A DNA stretch of 64,000 bases from assembly GCA_900471515.1 (NCBI GenBank), contig UCFC01000045.1, positions 1 to 64,000 of the forward strand, written 5' to 3'. Shown here in pieces: positions 40,893-49,754 of this stretch. The translations under genes and the position numbers were made by a program. Below the pieces are notes generated by a model that was not told the DNA's origin, did no database searches, and saw only the letters and a list, made by a program, of their open reading frames with translations. How positions within the stretch are numbered: position 1 is the stretch's first letter; every line of letters begins with the position of its first letter. This stretch comes from Hyphomicrobiales bacterium (GTDB taxonomy: Bacteria > Pseudomonadota > Alphaproteobacteria > Rhizobiales > Rhizobiaceae).

Positions 40893-40899
40893 GTCAGGA

Positions 40900-40938
40900 T
40901 CCCTTGTTTTGTTGAACCGGGTGGGCTGCGACCGGTTA
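40900..40938 (-). promoter_or_regulatory. preQ1-I riboswitch controlling queCDE
   Basis: Read on the minus strand, the leader has a CCGG stem arm, a TCGCAG loop, the closing CCCGG, then an A-rich tail (CAACAAAACAAGG) that runs into AAGGG, the likely ribosome site eight to nine bases before the queC ATG. This matches the preQ1-I class closely, including the CGCAG loop and the AACAAAACAAGG tail known from the Thermoanaerobacter example. Tail pairing into the loop would hide the ribosome site when preQ1 is bound, i.e. translational repression. Confidence 0.88.
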
Positions 40939-40997
40939 GCGGGGCATTTCCTAAACTCGTGGAGCGTCCATGTCCAGACGTGAAACGGAAAGAGCCT

Positions 40998-41816
40998 TCA
41001 CGTCCAGGCTCCGAATTCGCCGTAGCCGGCGGCAATCGCCTCTTCGGCAAGCCTGGCGAGCGGCTCGTAATCACCGTCGCAAAGCACGTCGAAGCGGACA
41101 AGGCCCAGCGTGTCGCGCGCCCCGGCGAGCGCCGGCGCGGCAATGGCGGCGGCAAGCGCCTGCCGCAGCAGCGCCACCCGCTCGTCGGGTGCGTCCGCCG
41201 CGGTGATGAAGGGCAGGCCCGGCCCGCAAACCGTCTCGGCAAGGACGCGCACGCCGCCGAGCCGCTGCGGATCGAAACGCCGGATATTGCCGAAGGTGAT
41301 GCAGTCGATCGCCGCGCAGCCGGCCCGCCCCGCAGAGACTGCATCGATGCTCGCCCCATGGCTGCCGGTCTCGATGACGCCGGCAAAGAAGCGGCCGTTT
41401 TCGGCAAGCGGCGCGATCGCCGCCCGAAAGAGATTGCTGCCGGAATTGCTGTCGGGACTGTTGATGGCGGCAACAGTGCCGCGCAGATCCGCCAGCGATC
41501 GCGCGCCGCTGTCCCTGCTGACGATGACGAAGCTGCGCGTCAGCGGCCCGTCGCAGCCCGGATGCGAATAGACCGGCGTCGCCACAAGCCGCACCCTGCC
41601 CCGCAAGCTCTTCACATAGGGATAGCCGCAGGCCTGCGACAGGATGAGGTCCGGGCGCAGCCAGGCCGCGTCATGCGCGATGCCCGTATCGAGGCGCTCC
41701 GGCAGCCCGGCAAGCCCGGCTCCGGCAAGATGCGCGCGCAGAAAGGACCACAGCTCCTGCGTGGCCTGCCCGAGCGGCGGCGGCGCCACATACATCGCCA
41801 GGCTGGCGAGAGACAT
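40998..41816 (-). CDS. PhnD-like periplasmic-binding-fold protein without signal peptide
   Basis: A 272-residue protein of the phosphate/phosphonate-binding-like fold: LSQACGYPYVKSLRGRVRLV, SRDSGARSLADLRGTVAAIN, and SGSNLFRAAIAPLAENGRF. No signal peptide is visible, so it may act in the cytosol or be a solitary sensor. It lies 10 bases after the LysE-type gene on the same strand. No permease or ATPase is nearby. The ligand is unknown. Confidence 0.75.
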   Translation of the reverse strand: MSLASLAMYVAPPPLGQATQELWSFLRAHLAGAGLAGLPERLDTGIAHDAAWLRPDLILSQACGYPYVKSLRGRVRLVATPVYSHPGCDGPLTRSFVIVSRDSGARSLADLRGTVAAINSPDSNSGSNLFRAAIAPLAENGRFFAGVIETGSHGASIDAVSAGRAGCAAIDCITFGNIRRFDPQRLGGVRVLAETVCGPGLPFITAADAPDERVALLRQALAAAIAAPALAGARDTLGLVRFDVLCDGDYEPLARLAEEAIAAGYGEFGAWT

Positions 41817-41826
41817 TTTCGCCGGC

Positions 41827-42450
41827 CTATTGCTGCTGGAAGGCCAGCCGCACGCCGAGCGCCATATAGATCGAGCCGACCACCTTGCCCTGCCAGCGGC
41901 CGATCGTCCGGTTCTTCGCCAGCCAGCCGCGCACCGAGCCGGCGCCGAAGGCGAGCGTCGAGGTCACGCAGATGCTGAGCGCCACGAAGACGACGCCGAG
42001 CAGCGCGAACTGGCCGATCACCGACCCGCTTTCGGGATGGATGAACTGCGGCAGGAAGGCGAGGAAAAACAGCGCCGTCTTCGGGTTCAGGATTTCCGTG
42101 AACACGCCCTGGCGGAAGGCCCTTGCCGGGCTGATCGGCGCCGCCGTGCCGACATCGAGATTGCCGGACTTTTCCACGAAGGCGCGGTAGCCGAGATAGA
42201 CGAGATAGACGACGCCCACATATTTGACGATCTCGAAGGCGAGCGCCGAGGTGGCAAGCAGGGCCGAAAGGCCGAAGGTCGCCATGGTGGAATGGATGAG
42301 GTCGCCCGCCGCAATGCCGAGCCCGGTCGCAATGCCGGCCTGCCGGCCGCCGCTGACCGAGCGCGCCAGCACGAGCAGCGTCGCCGGCCCCGGAATGACC
42401 ATCAGGCCGAGCACGACAAGAACATAGGTCGTCAAAACAGCTGTCGTCAT
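41827..42450 (-). CDS. LysE/RhtB-family amino-acid exporter
   Basis: A 207-residue membrane protein with about six segments. VLGLMVIPGPATLLVLARSV with the PGP motif, GLGIAAGDLIHSTMATFGLS, and GVFTEILNPKTALFFLAFLP are hallmarks of the family. AAGGAAAG precedes ATG 42450. It is probably co-transcribed with the PhnD-like gene. The exported compound cannot be told. The 42451-42700 gap has no gene. Confidence 0.9.
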   Translation of the reverse strand: MTTAVLTTYVLVVLGLMVIPGPATLLVLARSVSGGRQAGIATGLGIAAGDLIHSTMATFGLSALLATSALAFEIVKYVGVVYLVYLGYRAFVEKSGNLDVGTAAPISPARAFRQGVFTEILNPKTALFFLAFLPQFIHPESGSVIGQFALLGVVFVALSICVTSTLAFGAGSVRGWLAKNRTIGRWQGKVVGSIYMALGVRLAFQQQ

Positions 42451-42700
42451 CGATCGTCTTCTTTCCTTGAAAAACCGCCTGCAAACTACCGGCTTTCGCC
42501 ATCGATGCAATATCACCAAGGTTTGGCTGCCTGCCGGGGCAGCGGCCGCGAAAATCCGTTGCGCCGGACCGGGAATGGGCGCAGGCTTGTGGCGTCGGCG
42601 CCGTTTCAGGGGCACGGCCGCTTCCGGCCGCAAGCCCTCGCCGCAGCGCGAAAGACGTGCCGCACCGACCCGTTCGCGTCACGACATCGAGGAGGACACC

Positions 42701-42835
42701 ATGGCCAAGGGGCAATTGCGCAGCAACAAGGAGGCCCGCAAGCCGAAGAAGGACCGCACGCCCGCGCCCGCCGCACCCGCGCCCGGCGCGCAGGTCAAAA
42801 TGGCCGGCACCGCAACCGCCGAGAAGAAGAAGTAA
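42701..42835 (+). CDS. Small basic protein, conserved in rhizobia
   Basis: A 44-residue lysine-rich protein (MAKGQLRSNKEARKPKKDRT, ending AEKKK) behind a strong GAGGAGG site. Similar short proteins starting MAKGQLR-NKEA are, from memory, common in Rhizobiaceae and have no known function. A nucleic-acid-binding or ribosome-associated role would suit its charge. Confidence 0.7.
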   Translation: MAKGQLRSNKEARKPKKDRTPAPAAPAPGAQVKMAGTATAEKKK

Positions 42836-43024
42836 GGCCCGGCCCGCCTGCACCACCCATGGCGCCACACATGGCGCCGCGCAGGGCGCCGCGCATGTCG
42901 AGACCGCGTGCCGATGCCCTGCCGCACCGGGCAGGCCGCCGGCCGCCGAGCGACCTGACCGGCGCTTCGGCGGTCCCGGACCTCTCGGCATGCGCCCCAC
43001 GGTCGCCCGACCGGGTCGAGAGGG

Positions 43025-45889
43025 TCAGGCCGCCGCGTCCGGCAGGGTAAAGATAAACCTCGCCCCGCGCGGCTCGTTCGCCTCCGCCCAGAGCTGGCCC
43101 CCATGCGCCTCGACGATCGAGCGGCAGATGGCAAGCCCCATGCCCATGCCCTGTTCCTTGGTGGAAAAGAACGGCTCGAAGATCTTGTCGGGAAATGCGA
43201 TGCCGGCGCCCCGGTCGCTGACCTCGACGCGCGCCATGCCGTCTGCCCGGCTCTGGCGCACCTCAAGCAGCCGGCCGCCGGCAAGGTCGGCCATCGCGTC
43301 CATGCCGTTGCGCATGAGGTTGATGACGACCTGCTGGATCTGCACCCGGTCGAATGGCGTGGCGAGCACCATATCCTCGCCGGCGAGATCGATGCGCAGG
43401 CCGTGCCGCGCCGCCTCTTCGGCCAGCAGGTCGCGCGCCTCGGCGACGACGCGGCCAAGGGTGACGCAATCGCGCTTGTCCTCGGCCTGCTTGAACAGCG
43501 CGCGCACGCGGGTCACGACATCGCTTGCCGAATGGGCGCTGACGATGATGCGCTCCAGCGTCTTCTGCGCCCGCTCGATATTCGGCGGGTCCGTCATCAG
43601 CCAGCGCCGGCAGGCGTCCGAAGAGCTCATCACCGCAGACAGCGGCTGGTTGACCTCGTGGGCGATGGAGGCCGAAAGCTCGGCAAGGCTCGCCGCCTGG
43701 CTGGCGCGGGCAAGGCTTTCCTGCGCCGCAAGCAGCTTTTCCTGCACCCGCACCTCGCCGTCTATGTCGAGGCAGACGACGTTCCATTGCACGATCGCCC
43801 CCTGCTCGTCGCGCATGGGCGCGGCGCGCGTTTCCACCCAGCGATATTCGCCGTCGTAACGCCGCAGCCGATGGCGGCGGGCATAGGGTTCGCCGGTCTT
43901 CAGCGAATGGGCGTATTTCTCCTTCACGCCGGCAAGGTCGTCGGGGTGGACCCCGGCATCCAGCGTGCCGGCAAGGCGGGATTTGCCCGTCCCGTCCAGC
44001 GCTTCGAGATCGTAGCCCAGGAAATCCCGCAGTCTCTGGCTGCGGAAGATCGGCTCGCCGTCCGGCGTGGCGCAATCGATCATCGCCGGCAGCGTTTCCA
44101 CCAGTTCGCGCAGGAAGCGCTCGCGCTCGCGCAGCGCCTCCTGCGTGGTGACGAGATCGTGGACATCGGAACTGACGCCGTACCACCGCAGGATCGTGCC
44201 GGCCTCGTCGCGCAGCGGTTCGGCCCGCGTTTCCGTCCAGCGGTAGCTGCCGTCGGCGCGGACCTGCCGGTATCGCTGGAAATAGGGTTCCCCGGTCGCA
44301 AAGGCGTGGCGCGCCGCCCGGATGGCCGCTTGCCGGTCATCCGGATGCACGACGCCGAGCGAGGGCGTCCCGTCGGGCGCGATCATGTCTTCGAGGCCGG
44401 CGCCCGTCACCTCGGTAAAGCGCTTGTTGATATAGGTCGGCCGCCCCTCGGCCGTCGTGCTCCAGATCAGCGCCGGCACCGTGTCGATCATCTGCTGCAG
44501 CTGCCGCTCGCGTTCGCGCAGCGCCGCCTCGGTGCGCTTGTAGGCGTCGATATCGACGGTGACGCCGTACCAGCCGGTGATGCGCCCCTGCCCGTCGCGC
44601 GTCGGCCGCGCCGCCGCCCGGTGCCAGACATAGGCGCCGTTGGCGCGCAGCACCCGGTATTCGAAATTCCAGTGCTCGCCGGTCCTCAGCGCATGGCGCA
44701 GCGTCTCGCCGGCCTCCTCCGCGTCGTCGGGATGCACGCCCCGCTGCCAGCCCTGCCGCCCGCCCTCGACGAAGGGCCGGCCGTCGAGAAGCAGGTTCAG
44801 GTCCTCCAGCACCATGGCGATCGAGGTCTGCGCCGTCGGCGTCGCGTAGGTGAACTGGCCGGCCGCATCCATCGCCCAGGCGCCGCCATAGAGGTTTTCG
44901 ATGGCAAGCGCCGTGCGCACCGCCTCGCCGGTCTCGCCAAGCGAACTGGCCGTCGTCCAGCGCTCGTCCTGCCGCGCCACCGCCGGGTCGATATCGACGC
45001 TGGCCCCGTATTGCGGCTCCACGCGGAATTCCACCCAGCGGTAGCTGCCGTCGGCCTGAAGCCTGCGGTAGCTGCTGACCTGGGGAATGCCGTGGAAGAA
45101 GGCGCGCGCCCGCGCCTGCTCCACCGTCGCCCGGTCGTGCGGATGAACCTCCGCCATCGGCGGCAGGCCGGAGGCGAATTCGCTGCCGGGCGCAACGGCG
45201 CCGTCCCTGCCGCTGTCGACATCGATGACCGTGCCGTACCAGCCGGTGATCGCGCCGCTGTCGTCGCGCAGCGGCTGCCCGGTGGTTCGCGTCCAGCCGT
45301 AGCCGCCGGATTGCCGCAGCATGCGATTGTCCATGCTGTAATATTCGCCCGTCTGCAGGCAGCGGCGCCAGAGCGCGGCCGCCCCTTCGTAATCGTCGGC
45401 ATGGATGGCCCGCTTCCATCCGAATTCGCCGTCCGCCAGCGGCCGGTTGAAATCCGCAAGGGTCAGCCCGAGAAAGGCCAGCACGTCGGGCGTGACGTAA
45501 AGGAAGGCGCCGGCGGCATCCGTGGCCCAGCCGACGCCCGTGACCTGCTCCACGGCTTTGGCCGCCCGCACCGCGTCGCCTTCGGCCCGGTCGGGCGCGC
45601 CCATCGAAACCAGCGGGCCGACGGACAGCGACAGCGCAAAAAACGCCGCCCATGCAAGCGCAGGCTCGCGCCAGCCGGCATCGAGCGCCGCCAGCAGCGC
45701 GGCAAGGACAGCCACGGCCAGAACGGCGCAGATCAGCCTGACGGCCCGCCCGCGCGCCCAGAGAAAGGCGGCCGCCACCGGCCCGAGCAGCCCGAGCGGC
45801 GACGATGTCAGCCAGGTCACGGCAAGACCGGCAAGGCAGGCGGCGGCGGCAAGGAAAAGGCGCCGGCGGGAGGGATCGCGCATCAGCAT
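43025..45889 (-). CDS. Membrane multi-PAS hybrid-free sensor histidine kinase
   Basis: A 954-residue sensor kinase. Residues 8-90 hold about four short membrane helices (MASE-like). Four to five PAS domains follow (residues ~100-715), most ending in a PAC pattern such as ITGWYGTVIDVD, ITGWYGVTVDID and LRWYGVSSDVHD. HisKA has HEVNQPLSAV (His744), and the ATPase domain has NLMRNGMDAM, DRGAGIAF and GMGMGLAI boxes. No response regulator gene is adjacent, so it is an orphan kinase. The ATG at 45889 is chosen; the open frame runs further up through an unrelated acetyltransferase gene. Confidence 0.85.
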   Translation of the reverse strand: MLMRDPSRRRLFLAAAACLAGLAVTWLTSSPLGLLGPVAAAFLWARGRAVRLICAVLAVAVLAALLAALDAGWREPALAWAAFFALSLSVGPLVSMGAPDRAEGDAVRAAKAVEQVTGVGWATDAAGAFLYVTPDVLAFLGLTLADFNRPLADGEFGWKRAIHADDYEGAAALWRRCLQTGEYYSMDNRMLRQSGGYGWTRTTGQPLRDDSGAITGWYGTVIDVDSGRDGAVAPGSEFASGLPPMAEVHPHDRATVEQARARAFFHGIPQVSSYRRLQADGSYRWVEFRVEPQYGASVDIDPAVARQDERWTTASSLGETGEAVRTALAIENLYGGAWAMDAAGQFTYATPTAQTSIAMVLEDLNLLLDGRPFVEGGRQGWQRGVHPDDAEEAGETLRHALRTGEHWNFEYRVLRANGAYVWHRAAARPTRDGQGRITGWYGVTVDIDAYKRTEAALRERERQLQQMIDTVPALIWSTTAEGRPTYINKRFTEVTGAGLEDMIAPDGTPSLGVVHPDDRQAAIRAARHAFATGEPYFQRYRQVRADGSYRWTETRAEPLRDEAGTILRWYGVSSDVHDLVTTQEALRERERFLRELVETLPAMIDCATPDGEPIFRSQRLRDFLGYDLEALDGTGKSRLAGTLDAGVHPDDLAGVKEKYAHSLKTGEPYARRHRLRRYDGEYRWVETRAAPMRDEQGAIVQWNVVCLDIDGEVRVQEKLLAAQESLARASQAASLAELSASIAHEVNQPLSAVMSSSDACRRWLMTDPPNIERAQKTLERIIVSAHSASDVVTRVRALFKQAEDKRDCVTLGRVVAEARDLLAEEAARHGLRIDLAGEDMVLATPFDRVQIQQVVINLMRNGMDAMADLAGGRLLEVRQSRADGMARVEVSDRGAGIAFPDKIFEPFFSTKEQGMGMGLAICRSIVEAHGGQLWAEANEPRGARFIFTLPDAAA

Positions 45890-46089
45890 GCGCGCGTCCC
45901 GCTGTCGCGCCGAGGCTGGGGACGGTTGCTGGTGCGGCCACTCTCGGCCGGTGGCGCCCGGTCGGACATAAGCATGGTTCGACCTGATCTCATCATATCG
46001 AAGGATTTGCAATAGGCTGCTGCGCCGCAGGATAGCGCCATCCCGGCCAATTGGAAGGGCGCCGGGCGCCGCCGCCGCCCGCCCCCGGC

Positions 46090-46722
46090 TCAGGCCCGTT
46101 TCAGCGCCGCCAGGTCGCCGCTTTCCAGCGCCGCCAGATTGGCCTCGATCCTGTCGATCGGCCAGTCCCACCAGGCAAGCGCCAGGATCTCGCCGATGAC
46201 CTCGACCGGATAGCGCATGCGGATGATGCCGGCCGGGTTTCCGCCGACCACCGCATAGGGCGGCACGTCGCGCGTGACGACCGAGGCGGCAGCCACGATG
46301 GCGCCGGCGCCGATCGTCACCCCCGGCATGACGACGGCGCCGTGGCCGATCCAGACATCGTGCTCCACCACCGTATCCTTCACCGGCAGGTCCTTGTAGC
46401 CGAAGGTTTCCGGCTTGAAGATGCGGAACGGATAGGTGGTGATGCCGCCCATCGGGTGGTTGCCCGAACTGGTCATGAAATAGGCGCCGCGCGCGATCTG
46501 CACGAACTTGCCGATGACGAGCTTCTCGCGGCTCTCCGGCCAGAGATAGGGCGCCAGGATCTCGGCCGTGTCCTCCAGCCTTCCGTAATGGGTGAAATAG
46601 CTGTAGTCGCCGATCTCCATGCGCGGATGGTCGATGACGTTCTTCAGGTACATCGTCGTCTTCGAAACCCGCCCGTCCGGATGGGTGACGGGAAAGGCAA
46701 GGTTCGCATCGAGAAGCGGCAT
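46090..46722 (-). CDS. CatB/Vat-like O-acetyltransferase (hexapeptide repeat)
   Basis: A 210-residue acetyltransferase of the xenobiotic group. The left-handed helix repeats are seen in VEHDVWIGHGAVVMPGVTIG and AGAIVAAASVVTRDVPPYAV, followed by VGGNPA. SSGNHPMGG holds the catalytic His loop and TTYPF the typical continuation. GGAGG precedes ATG 46722. Members acetylate streptogramins or chloramphenicol, but chromosomal homologues often have sugar substrates. The substrate is unknown. Confidence 0.85.
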   Translation of the reverse strand: MPLLDANLAFPVTHPDGRVSKTTMYLKNVIDHPRMEIGDYSYFTHYGRLEDTAEILAPYLWPESREKLVIGKFVQIARGAYFMTSSGNHPMGGITTYPFRIFKPETFGYKDLPVKDTVVEHDVWIGHGAVVMPGVTIGAGAIVAAASVVTRDVPPYAVVGGNPAGIIRMRYPVEVIGEILALAWWDWPIDRIEANLAALESGDLAALKRA

Positions 46723-46905
46723 GAAAGCACCTCCGCAAGGGGTTTGCCGCGCCAGGGCGCCGCAGCCGGGTTGAGGCCGGCACCTGCCCCTATAGCCGAT
46801 CCGCCGGCAGGAGCCAAAATATCGTGCGCCCGGTCGAATTCCACCCGGCCCGTTCGTCTGTAGAATGAAGGCAAGCCCGCCCGCCATTCGCAACAGGAGG
46901 AACCC

Positions 46906-47244
46906 ATGCCGCATTACCTGGTCGCCATCCACCACGCCGACGACTACGACGCCAGCCGGGAGGACGAGGCGATGCACCGCGCCATCGACGCGCTGAACGA
47001 CGACATGGTCGCCGCCGGAATCCGCATCTTCGTCGGCGGCCTGCAGCCGGTCGGCAAGGCAATCTCCGTGCGCAGGCAGCCGGACGGCGGGCTGCTCGTC
47101 ACCGACGGCCCCTATCTGGAGACCAAGGAACATATCGGCGGCTTCTGGGTGCTGGAATGCGCCGATAGGCAGGAAGCGCTCGCCTGGGGCCGCAAGGCCG
47201 CGCTGGCCTGCCGCGCGCCGGTGGAGGTGCGCCCGTTCTACTGA
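46906..47244 (+). CDS. YCII/DGPF-domain protein
   Basis: A 112-residue protein with the DGPF-type motif TDGPYLETKEHIGGFWVL and a ferredoxin-like fold pattern. The family is often linked to ECF sigma factors, but none is next to it here. GGAGGA lies before ATG 46906. Its stop codon overlaps the first unit of a heptamer tandem repeat. Confidence 0.8.
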   Translation: MPHYLVAIHHADDYDASREDEAMHRAIDALNDDMVAAGIRIFVGGLQPVGKAISVRRQPDGGLLVTDGPYLETKEHIGGFWVLECADRQEALAWGRKAALACRAPVEVRPFY

Positions 47245-47296
47245 CCGCTGACCACTGGCCACTGACCACTGACCACAGACCACTGGCCACTGACCG
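47241..47296. repeat. Heptamer tandem repeat, eight units
   Basis: Eight 7-base units of the form CTGACCA, with CTGGCCA, CAGACCA and CTGACCG variants, run without gaps from 47241 to 47296. The first unit contains the TGA stop of the YCII gene. Such arrays vary in number by slippage. Confidence 0.85.
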
Positions 47297-47429
47297 GCAG
47301 CCGCCCCTTCTTCGCCCTCCCATCGCGGCACCGGCCCTGGCCGCGCCGATAAACGACGGCCGCCGTATGGACAGAGCGCCGCCGGCGCCTATCTGCCGCA
47401 CCTGTAGAAATCCAACTGGAGGGAAAGCG

Positions 47430-47963
47430 ATGTCAGAACTCGTAGTGCTTGGTTTCGATACCGCCGACAGGGCGGATGCCGTGCTGAACCGGCTGGTCCA
47501 GCTTGAAAAGGAATATCTGGTCGATCTCGAAGACGCCGTCATCGCCGTGCGCGATGCGCAGGGCAAGGTGCGCCTCAAGCAGAGCGTCAACCTGACGGCG
47601 GCGGGCGCGGCAAGCGGCGGCCTCTCGGGGGCGATCTGGGGCTCGCTCGTCGGCCTCCTCTTCCTCAACCCGCTCGCCGGCATGGTCGTCGGCGGCGCCG
47701 TCGGCGCCGGCTCGGGCGCGCTTGCCGGCTCGATGAGCGATTACGGCATCGACGACGACCTCATCCAGAAACTCGCCGACACCATCCCCATCAACAGCTC
47801 CGCCCTCTTCCTGCTGATCCGCAAGGTGCAGCCGGAAAAGGTGCTGGCCGAATTCAAGGGCGAACACGCCACCCTCCTGCGCACCTCGCTCTCGCCCGAG
47901 CAGGAAGCAAGGCTGCGCACCGCACTGTCGGCAGCACCGGCCGTGGCGACACCTGCGGCCTGA
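47430..47963 (+). CDS. DUF1269-type membrane protein
   Basis: A 177-residue protein. Residues 1-50 form a small alpha/beta domain (LVVLGFDTADRADAVLNRLV). Residues 55-100 are a Gly/Ala-rich hydrophobic stretch (AIWGSLVGLLFLNPLAGMVV and GGAVGAGSGALAGS). The C-terminal domain carries SSALFLLIRKVQPEKVL. This is the DUF1269 family, unknown in function and often linked to stress or osmotic response. GGAGGG precedes ATG 47430. Confidence 0.82.
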   Translation: MSELVVLGFDTADRADAVLNRLVQLEKEYLVDLEDAVIAVRDAQGKVRLKQSVNLTAAGAASGGLSGAIWGSLVGLLFLNPLAGMVVGGAVGAGSGALAGSMSDYGIDDDLIQKLADTIPINSSALFLLIRKVQPEKVLAEFKGEHATLLRTSLSPEQEARLRTALSAAPAVATPAA

Positions 47964-48057
47964 GGCGCCGGGCCAGACGATTGTGCCGGGTGCGCGTGTC
48001 GTGCCCGGCGCATGCGTTTGCGGCCATGGATTGCCGTGGTGCGGTCAATGGCGACGG

Positions 48058-48335
48058 AGGCAAGAAACCTCCTTGTCGAACGGGCGCATTGAGATCGATA
48101 ACAACGCCGTCGAACGAACCATCAGACCGATAGCGCTCAATCGGAAGAGTGCTCTCTTCGCCGGACATGACGCTGGAACGGAGAACTGGGCGACAATCGC
48201 TTCGATTATCGAGACGCGCAAGCTCAACGCCATCGATCCGCTTGCATATTGACAGCCACGCTCACCGCTATCGTCAACGGCCACAAACAGAGCCAGGTAG
48301 AAGAACTGCTGCCGTGGAACTTTGCGGTGACATAG
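48058..48335 (+). pseudogene. IS66-family transposase relic (C-terminal end, frameshifted)
   Basis: The frame reads LSNGRIEIDNNAVERTIRPI, the conserved end of IS66 TnpC, on through ENWATIASIIETRKLNAIDP. At 48248-48252 one base is missing and the frame stops; the rest (LTATLTAIVNGHKQSQVEEL and LLPWNFAVT) continues in another frame to TAG 48335. The 5' part of the transposase is absent. No terminal repeats were found. It marks an old insertion in the 47964-48372 gap. Confidence 0.85.
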
Positions 48336-48372
48336 TCTGAGTCCAAGGCCGACAGCCGTCCGACAAGTACCT

Positions 48373-48753
48373 TCACAGTCGGCCCCAAGCCGACTTGGAA
48401 CGCCAACCGAGCTGGTCGAAAAAAGCCTCCAACCGCCCTACGGCTCGAGTCGGAACTTCAGTGCGGTGCCACTGTCGCTTTTTGATACCGGTGTCAAAAT
48501 AGCGAAACTCGATCATCCCCGATGCCAACGGCGAGACGCGAAGATATGGACCGGAATATGGCTCGATATCCTTCTGCTGAACGCATAGATCGAGCATAGA
48601 TGTCCAGCCAAATAGGCCTTGTCGTAGAGCGCTCTGACTGATGGTTTTTGCAACGTCCTCAATTCCGCCGAGTGCGGCTTTCAAATCATCACTACCTGAT
48701 CGAAGCCGCGCAGCGCCGAAGTAGCCGACTATTTGCTCCCACTCCTGTCCCAT
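48373..48753 (-). CDS. Hypothetical protein beside the IS66 relic
   Basis: A 126-residue protein (MGQEWEQIVGYFGAARLRSG...), of lower GC than its neighbours. It has no signal peptide or membrane segment; the middle (YLRVSPLASGMIEFRYFDTG) looks beta-rich. I recognise no family. Lower GC and the IS66 scar suggest a transferred gene. A ribosome site is weak, so the start is uncertain. 48754-48946 has no gene. Confidence 0.5.
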   Translation of the reverse strand: MGQEWEQIVGYFGAARLRSGSDDLKAALGGIEDVAKTISQSALRQGLFGWTSMLDLCVQQKDIEPYSGPYLRVSPLASGMIEFRYFDTGIKKRQWHRTEVPTRAVGRLEAFFDQLGWRSKSAWGRL

Positions 48754-48946
48754 CCCAAGATCAGCCCTCTATGCGAATTCGCAACGCACCATACGGCGTT
48801 TTCACAGACTAGCAATCACCTGTATTGGCGCATAGTCGCCGGGTCCGTCATGAATTTCTGTCAACGTGTGGGCCGCAGGCCGGTTACCTCTTATCCGTGA
48901 CCGACGCCAATCGCCCCCCTAGCGACTCTAGTTTGCCGCTCTCCCC

Positions 48947-49672
48947 CTAGATCAAGCTCGGCTCCGCATCCGGATCGACCTCGTCGAGAATGTCAGGCGA
49001 ATTGTTCTTGTAGCTCCCCACCCCCGATTTGCCCGGCCGCACCGGCCACATCACCATTTCCTCCGAAGGATAGGGCACCATCAGATCGGCCGGGTCGGGC
49101 TCGTCGGAGAGCCATCTGTCGTAATCCTTGCGGTTGAGGATGACCGGCATGCGGTCGTGGATTTCCGCCATCATCGCGTTGGCCTCGCAGGTGACGATCG
49201 CGAAGGTGCGGATGCGCTCGTCGGTTTCGGGGTTTCGCCACATCTCCCAGATGCCGGCAAGCGCGAAAGGCTCGCGCGATTTCATGGCGATGGCGTATGG
49301 CAGCTTGTTCTTGCCCGCCGGGTCCAGCCCCTTCCATTCGAAATAGCCGTCGATCGGAACGAGGCAGCGCCGCGAGCGGTAGGCGGCGCGGAAGGTGGCC
49401 TTGCTGCTCAGCGTATCGGCGCGGGCATTGACCATCGGGCGAAACGGCGGCTTCGCCCAGCCGGGGATCAGGCCCCATCTGGCCGAGACGAAGACCGGGC
49501 CGACCTTGCCGGCGCGGTCCTCCTCCTTGACGATGACGGGATAATCCAGCGACGGCGCGCCGTTGTAGCGGGGAAACTGATTGCCGAGATTGAGGCTGTC
49601 CGCCCGCCTCGCAAACGAAAAGTTCCGCAGCAAGGTTTCAAAATCGCTTTTGACGAAGACCCGTCCGCACAT
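48947..49672 (-). CDS. SRAP (YedK/HMCES-type) abasic-site protein
   Basis: A 241-residue SOS-response-associated peptidase family protein. The start MCGR is diagnostic: after Met removal Cys2 forms a thiazolidine link with abasic sites in single-stranded DNA. ARWGLIPGWAK, NARADT, PIDGYFEWK and AEIHDRMPVI carry the other active-site residues (Asn, Glu, His). Length is normal. Despite the family name, no LexA box is evident upstream. Confidence 0.93.
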   Translation of the reverse strand: MCGRVFVKSDFETLLRNFSFARRADSLNLGNQFPRYNGAPSLDYPVIVKEEDRAGKVGPVFVSARWGLIPGWAKPPFRPMVNARADTLSSKATFRAAYRSRRCLVPIDGYFEWKGLDPAGKNKLPYAIAMKSREPFALAGIWEMWRNPETDERIRTFAIVTCEANAMMAEIHDRMPVILNRKDYDRWLSDEPDPADLMVPYPSEEMVMWPVRPGKSGVGSYKNNSPDILDEVDPDAEPSLI

Positions 49673-49754
49673 GCGCGCTTCCTCTCCTGCCGGAAGACCC
49701 GGCCCTGAACCAGAAGAGACGGCCGAAGCGGACATTTGCCGCCTCCGCCGCCGC

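Noticed and set aside
43025..46783. One 1252-residue fusion of acetyltransferase-region sequence and the sensor kinase
   Set aside because: The upstream part overlaps the acetyltransferase gene out of frame and is without motifs. The kinase begins naturally at its membrane domain (45889).
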